Shown here one piece after another: positions 1 through 17,459 of a stretch of 64,000 nt of DNA (position 1 is the first letter of the stretch; the number at the start of each line of letters is the position of its first letter). The stretch spans positions 2,586,507 through 2,650,506 of the forward strand of contig OY718803.1 of assembly GCA_963070105.1 (NCBI GenBank), in the 5' to 3' direction. This DNA comes from Litomosoides sigmodontis (taxonomy: Eukaryota > Nematoda > Chromadorea > Rhabditida > Onchocercidae). The notes below the pieces were generated by a model. That model worked only from the letters and a program-made list of their open reading frames with translations, was not told the origin of the DNA and did no database searches. The position numbers were made by a program, and so were the translations under genes.

Positions 1-1377
1 TTTTGAAAATTATTTGCATGCTATTAGTAACTTGTTATAATTTTACACTATTTCATGCAAATATAAGCACTCATTTTTTGCTAAAATAAATGACTTATAT
101 TTCAATAAATTTTTGCAAAATGTCACTCTTAAAATTTTAAAAAGTGACTGCTTGATTGATAATGTAAGTTCAAAAAAAACCAAAATAACATGAACATAAT
201 GTTTATTTGTGCAGTATACCATTTGAACTGTTTTTTTTTCTTGCATTTTGCATTGCTGGCGGATAGATGAAAGGGCAGTTTGTTGTGAAATTCTTAATGA
301 AATGAGAAGTGAAGTGAAGTGAGTAGGTAAGTGGGTGGATATTATTAGAATAAGCTAAAACAAGAAAAAGATTGTTTGTGTCGGTGAATAACAAGCAATT
401 CAGAAATGCAATCACTGATGGCAGAGACGATCTTGTGAAATTGAAATGCAACGAATATAAATGAATGAATGAATGAGTGACTGGATGAATGAACGAATGA
501 ATGAATGGATTAGAGCTCAGTATAGTTAACCCACTTCATACCACTTGTAGTAATCTGATTAAGTTTAAAGTACTGGAAATGGAAAATTGCACAAGTACGA
601 ATGAATTGCCTGAAATGATAAGTACAAAATTTCATCACCGGAAGGATTGATCCAACACACTCATCTTTTCTCATCAAATATACACCGGAAATAATAGAAA
701 ATGCAGTTTTGGTAAATTTAAATGCAAAGTGTCTAAAATTTCAAACATTTCAAAATTTTAAATTAATAAAAGGAAATGAAAACGAAATGCAATTATCGTT
801 TGAGAACGAAGAGGAAAGAGCAATTTACAGTACGAAATGAAAATCTCTATTGTTGTTGCTACTGTTGTCATTGTTGGTGTTTTTTTTTTGTTCAATTTTT
901 AGTAGCTAAGTACTTGATGAATGATTGTTGTAAATGAGAATTTAAACTTCGTGCTTTTCAAATTTCTGGCCAATTAGTTCGTGTTTAACTTAACTAAGCC
1001 AAATTACACTAATGTCTCATCCGTTTTTTTCGAATTTTCTTCGGTAAATTAGCAAAATTTACATTTATACATTTGTTGAAGTCTTCAATTGCATAGAAAA
1101 AAAGGAATAACCGATATCAAATGCAATGTTCTATTTCGTATTTTATTTGCATATTTTGGTTTGATTTAATTAAGACTAAACTATGAAATTAAATGAATTC
1201 ACGGTTGGCGTGGACGAAAACTGTTATAATATCCTATAAGTATTATAAATAAAAATAACCTGTCATTTCCTTTTTTTGATATTTTTTTTAATTTTACATT
1301 CTTCATTTCCTTTTTTTTTACTAATTTTAATTTAACAAAAAAAAGAAAATTTTTACAAAAAAATGTGGTAAGCTCAC
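1..1377. other. lin-11 intron sequence (left window edge), no exon seen
   Basis: AT-rich sequence downstream of the LIM2 exon of lin-11, presumably the start of the intron leading to the homeobox exons. It holds an imperfect GAAT-type repeat around 462-509 and a GTGAAG run near 305-325. I found no splice-bounded open frame and no homeobox motif on the minus strand. Confidence 0.6.
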
Positions 1378-7253
<5,876 letters not shown>

Positions 7254-8155
7254 TTTAAAAAAAGAAATAATAATATTTAATTGAATTTTATAGATTTGCA
7301 GCATACGTGCGTTGGCGTTGGCATTGTACGAGTGTGCTAAATGTTTAAAAACATTTAGCAGCAATTTTTTTGTAATGCGCATATTTTTGAATAATTGTTT
7401 AACTTGTTACGATTCATGCGTATGTCATTCTTTTTTTTTTGGCTGTATGCAAATTACACCACTAATTGTGATAGTACTTCCTAATTATAACAATTAGTTG
7501 TCGGATTTGATGAGCGACTAAAAACGGAAAATTTATGTCTGTGAAAAGAAATGCGGAAGAAGTTTGATAAGTTAAGAAATAGAATAACTTTTGTAATTTA
7601 CTGATTCAGAAGATAGATGATAGATGATGAATGAATTGAGATAATTTGGCGAATAACTGAGCTTCGATGGAATGCCTTCAATCAATCATTGCAACTGCTA
7701 AATTTTATTTTACAGTTCCAGAAGTTCCATGATGTTAGGCGGTACGATGAGGCCAACCTTTTCCAAATCAGTATTTTGTTAGAAATGAAAATTATTACAA
7801 GTTTGTATCCGAATAGAAATATGATTTTACTTTTGTGGTTTTAGTAGGAACATAATTTTAAACTAAGTCTAATAGAATTAAAACTATTTTATAGTTGGAC
7901 TACAATGCTCAATTTGTATTCTAGCACACTTAGGAATTCAACGTGCATTCTAGTGAACATAACTTTAGAAATAGTTGAAAACTTTTTTTCCTGCGATTGC
8001 AAATTTCTATTCACGCAGAATCACATTTCCAGACTTCTGTTACAGTAAGACTAAAATTTTACAATCTCACAACTTAGCGAAACTATAATTCAGCGTTTGT
8101 CCTTGTAGTACTACAAATACAAACCTACTAAACCTAAACCTGCCTTTCTGTCAAC
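7254..8155. other. Upstream region of lin-11; no assignable gene
   Basis: Region 5' of the tentative lin-11 start codon. It would contain the promoter if that first exon is right. One short open segment follows a TTTTACAG acceptor-like site near 7716 on the plus strand, but the same stretch is also open on the minus strand, so I make no call. Confidence 0.4.
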
Positions 8156-9750
8156 TATGATGAACTTAATGAAGTTAAATAAGCATAAGTTCACACCTCT
8201 GTTTCAAATGAACAAGACGATAATGCATTCGGCACAAGATGTGAAACGCATATCTTTTAGTGACTCAATAAATTCTCATAATTTTCGTATTAGCGTAATT
8301 AATTTTGCTAAAATTAATTTTTAACAATATTCGTGAATTTTAATTTGTAAATAAAGCCAGTAACAGAGGATAATAATAATAACACGTGAAAGTAGTAGGT
8401 TACGTTTCCCACTTGAATGCCACCGCATTGCTCACGACACATCCTATCATTTGAGAAATCATTAATTTTTTCCGAAATCTTTGAAATCAAGACGCATTAT
8501 TTCACGAACATAGTTGCACAATTGTGATAAAAGTGATCAAATCATCTGATTTCAAATACGCCGCATGTTTCAGTAATGCTCTTCGCTCTCGGCTAATTAT
8601 AGTTGTATCATTTAATTTTAGGACATCAAAAATTTCAATAACTTAATTTCTCGCTTCAGTAGTGCATGTATGCGTGGAATTATTTTGACTCAATCATAGC
8701 AGACTATTCAATTGTTTGGAGGATTTTGTTGAGGCAAAAACCGTCATTATTTTACATCAATAATAGAAGCTAAATTTTAATAAATAAATCTTGGAGAAAT
8801 CAAATGGAAAACTTCGTTCCCGTAGGTGAATGTAATAGACATTATGAGATTCAAGGAATGACTCAACTTCAATTCGTCAGGTTGGCTGAATAATACGGTC
8901 AAGCAAACAGTTGGCGTCATTTATATTTTCCGATCAAATTCGTATATTGTAATTCCCAGTATGCCGTTATGACACGATCAAGAGCTACATAAGCAATAAG
9001 TTTGAAGCGGACGGCGATCTCTACATGCTGTTCGTCAGCATCAGGTGAAAGAAAAACGAGGAGACTCGAGTTTGCACTTATTCGAAGAAACATTTTTTTG
9101 TATAGAAGTAATGAATATTTTGAGTCACAAAACTTTTGAGTCAAAAGTTCAATAGAATGAAAAAGCATGCGATGATATTCTCCCAGACGAGGAAAGTCTT
9201 CGCTTTTTACAAATCTTTTACTTATGCGAACTTTTACTTACTATACAACGTACAGAAATACACCGATAATTTACCATTAAGAGGTATTCATATTCAACTG
9301 TCACATGATCATTTCCTAATATACCAAAAAACAATGACATACTTTGGATATAATCAAGAAATACAAAATTTTGTACAAAAGACCTTAAGAAAAAACACTA
9401 TGTCAAATCTGAATCATTCGCCTTCGATTTAGTTGTTCAAAAATCAGCGAACAAGTTACACCGCAAAGGAACAGCTGACTTCCGTGACTTCACTTTTGCT
9501 TCATCGACAAGTGCTAATCTGTTGACTTCTGAAAAAAGGAAAATTTGTTCACAATACTCAGTGAAGATCAATTCGACTACACATCAATAACCTAATAGCA
9601 ACATCTACTGTTCATAACTTGTCATAAAATTTTTTGGTAAGACATGACGCAGTCCGCTATGGATATTACTGATGACATAGGCTTACCATCTTTACTGATA
9701 GCATATATGCTTAGATGCACTGACTCAAATATCTCAAAAAGAAATTAAGC
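8156..9750 (+). other. Coding-like patch, unassigned (divergent gene or degraded element)
   Basis: About 1.6 kb that is less AT-rich than its surroundings and contains several stop-free, splice-flanked plus-strand segments. They are: 8156-8331 (starts MNLMKLNKHKF); about 8804-8881 (starts MENFVPVGECNRHYE, donor AG/GTTGGC); 8971-9045 (acceptor CCCAG, CRYDTIKSYISNKFEADG, donor AG/GTGAAAG); 9156-9432 (FSQTRKVFAFYKSF); an ATG-less 79-codon frame at 9353-9592 (includes FRDFTFASSTSANLL); and 9646-9750 (starts MTQSAMDITDDIG). Frames overlap, phases do not join into one consistent chain, and several minus-strand frames over the same bases are also open. I do not recognise the family. It may be a fast-evolving gene convergent with PSME3IP1, or a frameshifted mobile-element relic. 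Confidence 0.35.
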
Positions 9751-9810
9751 ATACGAAAAAAATTTCGTCGTCAGTCATATATGTGAAAAAAAGAGAACCA
9801 TACAGACATA

Positions 9811-12043
9811 TCAATCACAGCAATCGCAATCGCAATCACTCAACTTTTTTTTATCTTCCCTCTCATTGCGAATTAGCACTGGCAAAATAGGTAAGTCATT
9901 GGAATTATCCGAATCAGTGTCGTAATTTGAGTCCAAATCAGAATTACTGAAATTCACAATCTTGAGTCAAATTTCATCAAAGTTACTTAATTCGCACATT
10001 TCATCAACATTATTTAATTGTTGAAAACCATTTATAACTTTCAATGACGAGCCATCAAATTATCTGCAAAACAAATTCAACTTTCAAACAGCACGCAAAC
10101 AATGCGTAAACAAATGTCCACTGTTAGGTGCAGCCATCATGAAGTACTACCCAGAAATATCTCGAAAAAAATATTTCGCTTTTAATTTCCGCTAGACGAA
10201 ATAATCACCGACAGTATTCAAGTTAACGAATTTAGTATATTGTTAGCATCAACAACTATACAAACCTTGAAGATGAATAATCCGCAATTCCAGGAAGAAC
10301 ATCGATTATTTTAAATGCCGAAGGATAGCCAACGGTATTCGACATCGCGCTTACTAATGGCCGCTTCTCCACATACTTGTCGATTTCAACATCACTAAAC
10401 TTGCAGCTCATAAAGCCACGCGTAAATGTCATAAAATATTAAAAAAGAATAGAAAATCTGAGGCTTCTTATCTTGGTTAACAACATTACGGGAAAATGCT
10501 TGTTATCTTTTTGAACACCAAACTTCCTAACATTAGAAAGGTAAAATAGTGCATGCTATAATTATTTTTATTTCTGTCAAAAGAATTTTCAAAGTCAGAG
10601 ATCCCAATCACTTTCCACAGCTCTATAAACACACTGATTTTTAAAATTAAAGGAACTGCAAAAAAATACCTTTTTCGTTTCACAGCTGCACGAAGTATTG
10701 CTGCTTGTTTATTTTCCTTTGGTGCTAAACCACCAGTTGGTTTTATACGTAAATTCGATACGGATGGTCCATTTTCTCCTACGTTTCTGCGTGATTGTAC
10801 ACGATCGATTTCCCTCAAAAGCGCTCTTTCTTCCTAAAAGATAATTATGAATTTAGGAATCCTCGACTAGAAGTAAAGATACTTTTTAATTTCCTACAGC
10901 TATCATTCAATTTACAAATATTCAATTCATATGTAGATATAACATGTGCAGACTCATATGTAGACTGCCATATGTAGACTGTTTGCGCAAACCTTATTGA
11001 TTATGTAATCTAAGAGAATGCTCGTATAGTAGTTCTTCACAGCTTTAAATAGAGATCCGTCCGTTCTTCAGTTTATTAAAAATTAAATAAATAACATCAA
11101 ATTAGAAAATTCTTACAAAATACTCTTCTGAATGGAAAAGAATTTTGAAAGTTTACTCAAAATAAATTGAAAAACACTATTCACCATCAAGCAATATTGA
11201 ACAAATGATAAATTTCAAAAAAGTTGACCTCGTTTTTCTCCAGATCTTGTTTGGCTTTAAGACTTTCAACTCCGTAAAGAAAATCACATTCATCTGAGTC
11301 AAGTCCTCTAATCATATTTTCTGGAAAAAGAGAGTGTGTCGGAAGTACTGAAAGGACATTTTTCTTGAAATGCTCTTCGTCTAACGTATTGCCAACTTCA
11401 GCTGGAAATGTTTTCCCTATTTCTTTTTTCAATTAAATTAGTTGTCGAATGTATTTAGCAAACTTACTAAATCTATGTTCTTCATCGTATTCTGCTTGTT
11501 TTCGATCACGAATTTCTTTTAAACGATCATATAAAGGCCTACTGTCAACTTCTTCCTCCGGCACTTCTAAAATTGTCGGTTACGAAATATAGCACGATTT
11601 AAGGAAAAAGTATGGTCAGCCCTGTGTAAATAACACAGTTCTGAATTTCAAGCGTTTTGAATGCAAATTGAATCTGTTTGAAGTTTTGAAATTGAAATTT
11701 CGAATCTGTTTGCCAAGACTATTTAGTTTTATATAACTTTATACAGTTGGTAAAATTAAGCGACTTCGAACAGTCTTAAGAAATGCTTCTTTTCATTTTT
11801 GCCACATTACTTATGAAAATTTCTGCACACACCCATTCCATGTCTGCTTTTCTCTTAATGGAGCTGAAGAAAAATAACAAAATTAGTGGGCTTTACGAGT
11901 AATAAAACAGTAGAATACAAAGTCACGAGAATAAAACGTGTCGCACCTTCTGGATCAGTAGGTTTTCTAACTTTTTCCCACTCCTCCTGTCGTCGTTTTT
12001 TCGCTTCATCTAATTCCTTCTCGCTTACGAAGCGATCAGTCAT
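9811..12043 (-). CDS. PSME3IP1: PSME3IP1 / FAM192A (NIP30) homologue, complete
   Basis: Six minus-strand exons: 11947-12043, 11468-11566, 11229-11320, 10670-10833, 10266-10394 and 9811-9946; 717 bp, 238 residues (human protein about 254). All phases join. The N-terminal NIP30 block is unmistakable: [20 protein letters not shown] at residues 4-23, then [18 protein letters not shown], then [12 protein letters not shown]. The middle keeps the lysine-rich stretch before the C-terminal part. Near the C-terminus [14 protein letters not shown] is followed by a Ser/Asp/Asn-rich acidic tract, matching the vertebrate ILPGLGAYS plus serine cluster. In mammals the nuclear protein binds the proteasome activator PA28-gamma (PSME3) through this phosphorylated tract; conservation here suggests the same role. 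The ATG lies one base after TTTCCAG, so it is probably a spliced-leader trans-splice site, or else a very short 5' exon exists. The protein ends in an unusual Asp/Cys alternation (SDCDCDCCD). Confidence 0.93.
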
Positions 12044-12052
12044 ACTGGAAAT
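12036..12052 (-). promoter_or_regulatory. Probable trans-splice acceptor at the PSME3IP1 start
   Basis: Read on the minus strand, TATTTCCAG sits one base before the start codon. In nematodes a 3' splice site this close to an ATG with no upstream donor usually receives a spliced leader. It would also serve a downstream gene of an operon, which fits the small candidate gene upstream on the same strand. Confidence 0.5.
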
Positions 12053-12532
12053 AGAATATATAGCAGAAAAATCATGTCTCAGTAATCAAGCAATGAATAA
12101 AATGATATGGCAACAGCTATTTTATCAATTAAGGATACTACAACAAATGTAACCACAAAGAAAAGCCGGCTAGCGAGCAAAACTCCTAATCAGTCTAACA
12201 ACACATTTCACTGGAAATAAGAATAAAGACTTAATGAAATTTGAAAAAGAATTACAACACGTTTTATTAAAATCTCTCCTTTGAATCTCAAATTACGAAA
12301 GCAACCATCATCCTTTGATCAAAGCCGCAGTAATCAACAAGACTAGACATTTTTACCATTGCATGCAACTAAATCTAAGCAAAACTCTTTCGATAAGTTT
12401 TATAACGTGGAAAATATATATCAATTACTAACAATACATGCATTTCTGAAATCGCCTCATTTCTCATATCAATTATTAAATGCAACAGAAGAAAGTAGGA
12501 GTTAAAATATAATTCAGATTTAAATCCTTAAA
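12044..12532. other. Gap between PSME3IP1 and the small upstream gene
   Basis: About 490 bp of AT-rich sequence with no splice-bounded frame seen. It is either the promoter of PSME3IP1 or an intercistronic region, depending on whether the upstream small gene is real and co-transcribed. Confidence 0.5.
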
Positions 12533-12805
12533 CTACAGAAGCATCTCTTCCCTTCCTCTCTTACTCAACTTCTGCATTTCCTTTTCTTCCATTTTAATTA
12601 ACCGATTAATTTCCATGAACTTATCAATCTTTTTTGTACTTTCAACTTCAATTCATCCTCCATCGTCCTCATATTCAGTATAAATCGTTGTAAAGCATAA
12701 ATATTTGCGCATATTCTAACGCTTACAATCGTTTCGCACTGCAACACCGAACCCACCCGCTCCTCCTCGGCTACCATTCAATCCATCACTAATTTTATCA
12801 AGCAT
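12533..12805 (-). CDS. Possible small two-exon gene, 63 residues, unknown function
   Basis: Exon 1 at 12727-12805: ATG, 26 codons plus one base, ideal donor T/GTAAGC; Gly-rich, MLDKISDGLNGSRGGAGGF. Exon 2 at 12533-12645: acceptor TTGAAG, then ESTKKIDKFMEINRLIKMEE and a basic tail ending MLL before TAG. The two join in phase and the intron is 81 bp. The second half looks like one amphipathic, charged helix (EINRLIKMEEKEMQKLSKR). There is no signal peptide or membrane segment. Exon 1 is clearly richer in G+C than the flanks, which supports coding. I do not recognise the family; a small mitochondrial or coiled-coil adaptor protein is possible. The acceptor is weaker than the TTTTCAG sites of neighbouring genes. 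The gene lies upstream of PSME3IP1 on the same strand. Confidence 0.45.
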
Positions 12806-14056
12806 TGAATCACTACACCCATAAAAATCTACTTATCATTTTGAAGTTCCCGCGTCGAGTGTTTTTTCATCTGTTGCAACGCAATAAGAAAAAAAACAAA
12901 ATGTTCATGAAATATATATGTATATATAGCGTCATTCTTACGTCAAACTGTTTGAGATGACTTTTTTTTTGAAGTTTAGAAGGTTTGTGCTTAATTATTG
13001 CATTTTTTAAAGCGTTATGGATAGCGTGTTCCTTTGCATCTTTTAATTATGGGAACGTGAAGAACGTTAATACATATTTTGAAGATAACGTTACGTTCAG
13101 ACAAATCACCTCCTTTGTGCAACAGTATGGTGAATTAATAACACTTTTACTAATTCACTGACTCTTTGTATGCAAGGAATTGACATTTCGGGTTATGAGG
13201 GGTTCGTGAAGTGAAGTGAATTATGTGAGTTACGTGAGTCGTTTAGTTCATGCGCCACATGAATTCCTTTGAAAGCAGTAGCAGTTGCATTATTTTTGCA
13301 TACATTTTAACTTGCATAAATCACAATAATTTACACAACAAAATTTGCTTGGTATCACTTAGCGTAGCAAAATTTTACGTGTTGTTCTTCATTAGTTTTG
13401 AGAAAAATTAATTATATTCGTGAAATTTTTTGATAATTTTATTGAATAAAAGTTGCTACAATCAATGTTTTTAATAGCCCTATTTGACTATGCTAAAAAA
13501 AAAACGAGTGAGAGAGATATATTGAAATTTTGAAGCATCGATTACAAAAGCGAAAAGGAAAGAAAGTGACCAATCACCATAATTAGTGCAAGTATGTTCC
13601 ATGCTGTACGTTAAAATCACTGTTTTTCAGTCGTTCTCCTATATTGCTATTGTGTGTCCACGTAATTTTCATTACAAAAATTCTTGCTAATATAATTAAG
13701 CTGGCACACTATCATAAGAGTGAATTTTAATCTCACATTAACTTTGTCAGGTGAATTGAACATCAGTGCTCACTGATGTTGTTCCTTCTGACGTGCGTCT
13801 CAGTAACATTTCAAAGAATGAAATTTCTACATATAATGCGCTATTTCGATGATAATATTTTGGTGGCACATTTGTATTATATTTATAGATGTAGTTTTAA
13901 TCATCATATTGCCTATTTAATTATTCTTATGTGAACAGAGCTTAAACCTTCAATTTAGTCGTGAAATGTAAGCGTCAATGAAAATTGATTTTCACGCGTT
14001 ATTTTTTACAAAACTGTGGAATCGATAAAGAAATGACAGATTAAATTTAGCACTAA
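12806..14056. other. Divergent intergenic region (minus-strand genes / REC114-like gene)
   Basis: About 1.25 kb between the minus-strand small gene and the plus-strand REC114-like gene, so it should hold both promoters. AT-rich, with a short TATATA stretch around 12912-12928. No open frame with splice sites was seen. Confidence 0.5.
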
Positions 14057-17000
14057 ATGGCTTCAAAAAGTAGTATTTATGAAGATATCAATAATGTTTC
14101 TTGGCCGCTGATCAAGTATACAAAGCTTGTTGGAACACGTTTGGTAACCATTTTTGCTTTCTTGTCCCTAAATTTGAGAAACATGGACATCGATTAAGAA
14201 TAGCTTTTATCAATCATTGCATTGTTTTTAATTTTTTTTTCAATCAAATTTGCTTTAGCTCTTTGAACTTCCATTTGTGATTTATCTGTCACAGATAGTA
14301 TGACCGCCAAAAGTGTGGTATTATTTTTCTTCTCTTACATTTTCATTCAGCCATCTAATATCATGTTAAGCTACATATGATATAAGTAATTTATATCGTA
14401 ATCTTTTGCTAAAATGCTAGTTTGCAATATTTGAAGGAAATTCCAGTAACATCGGGACAAACGATGGTTATTATATACAACAAAAATCGATGTTATCTCA
14501 GTGTCATGTTCAATTCATCAACACTTGAAGAATTTCCATTAACGCAGAATCCTCGACCAACCATGAGAAGTAGAGAGAAAGATGTTTTTGTTCAAGTTTC
14601 CTCGACGGTAACTTTTTTCAACTGTATTTCAGTGAAATTTCGCTAGTAATTGATGAATATGAAATGAAATCGAAAAATATAATACCTGTACATAACCTGG
14701 ATAGCTTAATACACATGCTAGTAGTAATTTGCGTGATTGAGCTGATTGGTCGGTTGTATGGTTTGTTTTTGTAGGAATAATTTTACAAATATATTTCAAA
14801 TTCTTTCAGAATGGTACAACACTGACTAGATTTCGTGTAAAATTTGCTACATTATCAGATCATTCATCATTTGTGGAATTTATTTCATTCTTTATTAAAG
14901 TCTTGCCGCCTTCGAATATGAATGCTTCATCGGATTTTAGCCAGCCATTATCGGTAAACATTTTGAAAATTAAATGGTACTGATATTGATGGTATGTAAT
15001 ATCAAATTTTAAAACACTGATTGTGACATTCAGATAAACATAATTATTCGCATAGTTCGAATGGATACGATAGCTTACATGAAAGACGTTTCAATATTTA
15101 TTTCAGCAAAGCTATACTGAAATGAGATCGTCCCAAGAGAACTCGCAGCTTAGTTTATTTAGCAGTGATTCTTCTTCGCAGAAATCGTTGTAAGTAATCT
15201 TTTTTTTTTTTGTAAAGATAAAATACTTTGAATATTGAATTATTGTTGTGGAATTGATCTTTTTATTTCCTTTGATGTCATTTATTTAGGAATGTTACCA
15301 CAATTCTTCCTCCAGAACTCGTCTCTGATTTTTATCCTGCGCAGAATTCTATCAATCATGCACCCTTACCTGCGGTAATATTGCTTCATTTTGCGTTTGT
15401 TCAATTCCACTTCTTATATATATATATATATATTTTATTTCCTTATGTTAACTCATGGACTATATTTTCACCAAAAAAAACTAATGTTTAATTTGATATT
15501 ACAAACGGTAAAACTCAGGAGTATTTAGCTGTCTAGTAAATTAGTTAGACGTTTGATGGTTCATCACTCAATTTCCATTACGTCAGGCACTAGAGGAAAA
15601 ATGAGGGGTAGAATTTGTCACTCCTTATAAGTTATTCTAGTAATTTCAGTGTTCCACTGATGACAGAGTTTACGAAGTGTTGAAACCCGCGAAATATCCG
15701 GCGGTTAGACGTTGCTCTGAATCTTCCGAAACATTCCTGACGTCATTTTCTCAGGTTCATAAATTGACTTATTGTTACGTTTGAAAAGAATTTGAAGATA
15801 TTTGAAATTGAAAGGAACTGTGGAAATTTAAACTTTAATTATCTTTAAAATTTTTAACATTTTGAATATTTTAATATCTCAGATAACTTTGAAGTTTGAA
15901 ACATAGTTGTAGTAGGAAATCCTGAAATTTCGATGCTAACATATAGTTTATAATTTCAGAGTTCAAGTGCAGGAATGTTGAACTGTTTGGAAACTCCGAA
16001 AATTGCTAATGACGTTGTGAGTACATTGCATGAAATTAGCATAAAGTGGGCATATGTAAACTTATGCATCGAATTAGGAAAACAGCGTTTCTGTATAGAA
16101 GGGACATAGTTCAGTTTACCGTCTATCTTTTTACATTTCAATATGACACCTGGCAGTTTGCATCGATTCAGTGATTATTTTTTTCTCTCTTTTTGAAGCG
16201 CCATTTCCTACAAGCGCAACAAAAATGGACTTTATAGTACGATAGTTAATAATTCCTGTGTACATCAGAAAAACATATCGTATCATTTTTTTAGATGGAA
16301 ATGACAGCCTCTCAGCCGGCTATTAATTTACCGCTAGCGACACAGTTTAGTTCAATATCAGACAGAAATTACGGCGAAGAAAATAGGCGACGAAGTGTGG
16401 TTGGTTACTACTTCATTTTATTTTTCGTAATAGAAATTCGTGAAAGCATTGAAAAAAGATAGCGAATTATTGTTACTATTTTGTCTTATCTAACAGAGCC
16501 TTATTGTGGTTTGAGACGGTGCGCTTTAGTTTTAATGGTACACATATATTGTATTTATGTAGAACAAATATAAAATTCTTTATAGGCTTCTTTATAGGTG
16601 TGCAAAAAAGTAGGAACACAGAGAAATTAGGGCCATTTGCACACTATGTGAGTGGTGATATCCAAGATCGAATTCCGGTCTTTTGCAGAAAATTAATTAA
16701 AGGAAATGCTTAAACGCTTCACATATGTCAACTATCTTTTATGAATTTCCTTTAATCCATCTTACTCAATCATCGCAACTAATATAGTTGATGGAGCATA
16801 GTTGAAAACTCTGATAGTGATTCTGATACCATCCAGTAGTTTTCTATCATGACATTCTCATATCGCTGTTCGTGGATTATGTTTGGTTGTATGAGGATAG
16901 AGAAAAAAGTCAAGTGGGGTGGTTGAATTCTAAAAGTTTTTCGTTTGACTAGTTTTAGTTCTTTTTAAGGGTGTTCAAACTGAACAGTGTCTATCGATTA

Positions 17001-17459
17001 GCGATTTGTTGAACAATTCATCACAGTTGGAAGACTATTTGAAGGCGAAACTTCAGGATCATCAATTCATGCAACTCGTTCAGAAGTGTTCACAAGTTTA
17101 TGACACAGTTTTTCGTACAACGGAAGGTAGTTTTCTATATTTTGTGTCTCTTTCATATAACAGTTTCGAAATTAGTTTTCTGTGTTCTGTCAGTGAGGTT
17201 TGAAGCAATCATTTTCTTTTTAATTCATGCAAGACAAATCGTATTCTTTATTTTTTCTTCGAAAATATACATTACAACTAATTAATCTTTGTGTAAGCAA
17301 TAAAATTGTCCAAATTCAAATGATCACAATCAAGTGCATTTTTTTTTATAATGAAATTACTTTTGCTAATGTTAAAAGCTGCATGGTCTTTCAGCTTCGT
17401 CAGATGCACCTCTCATTCAGCCCATCACTTTAAAAAAAGCTCGACATGGCCGGAAATAA
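14057..17459 (+). CDS. REC114: REC114 / DSB-1-like meiotic double-strand-break factor
   Basis: Eleven exons: 14057-14143, 14259-14297, 14437-14607, 14810-14953, 15107-15189, 15290-15374, 15650-15754, 15960-16016, 16295-16399, 16970-17126 and 17395-17459; 1098 bp, 365 residues, all phases consistent. Residues 12-135 fit the PH-like fold of REC114: the opening VSWPLIKYTKL resembles the WPLKRY start of animal REC114, and LTRFRVKFATLSDHSSFVEF matches its FRVQF strand plus following helix. Residues 136-290 are Ser/Gln/Asn-rich and probably disordered. The C-terminal helix DYLKAKLQDHQFMQLVQKC resembles the REC114 C-terminal helix that binds MEI4. REC114 and the worm proteins DSB-1/DSB-2 promote SPO11 cuts on meiotic chromosome axes. 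Exon 2 (13 codons) and the acceptor of exon 3 (TTTGAAG) are the least certain parts. AATAAA signals lie at 17983 and 18028. Similarity is by eye; another PH-domain protein remains possible. Confidence 0.68.
15418..15434. repeat. Short (AT)n run in REC114-like intron 6
   Basis: TATATA run about 44 bp downstream of the exon 6 donor. Confidence 0.8.

Noticed and set aside
1..1377. Homeobox exon of lin-11
   Set aside because: I looked on the minus strand for the WFQNRR coding pattern and found none; it must lie outside the window.
7312..7497. Zinc-finger-like CxxC frame (ECAKCLKTF)
   Set aside because: A single CxxC with no second half of a finger, no splice support and opposite to the lin-11 direction; chance.
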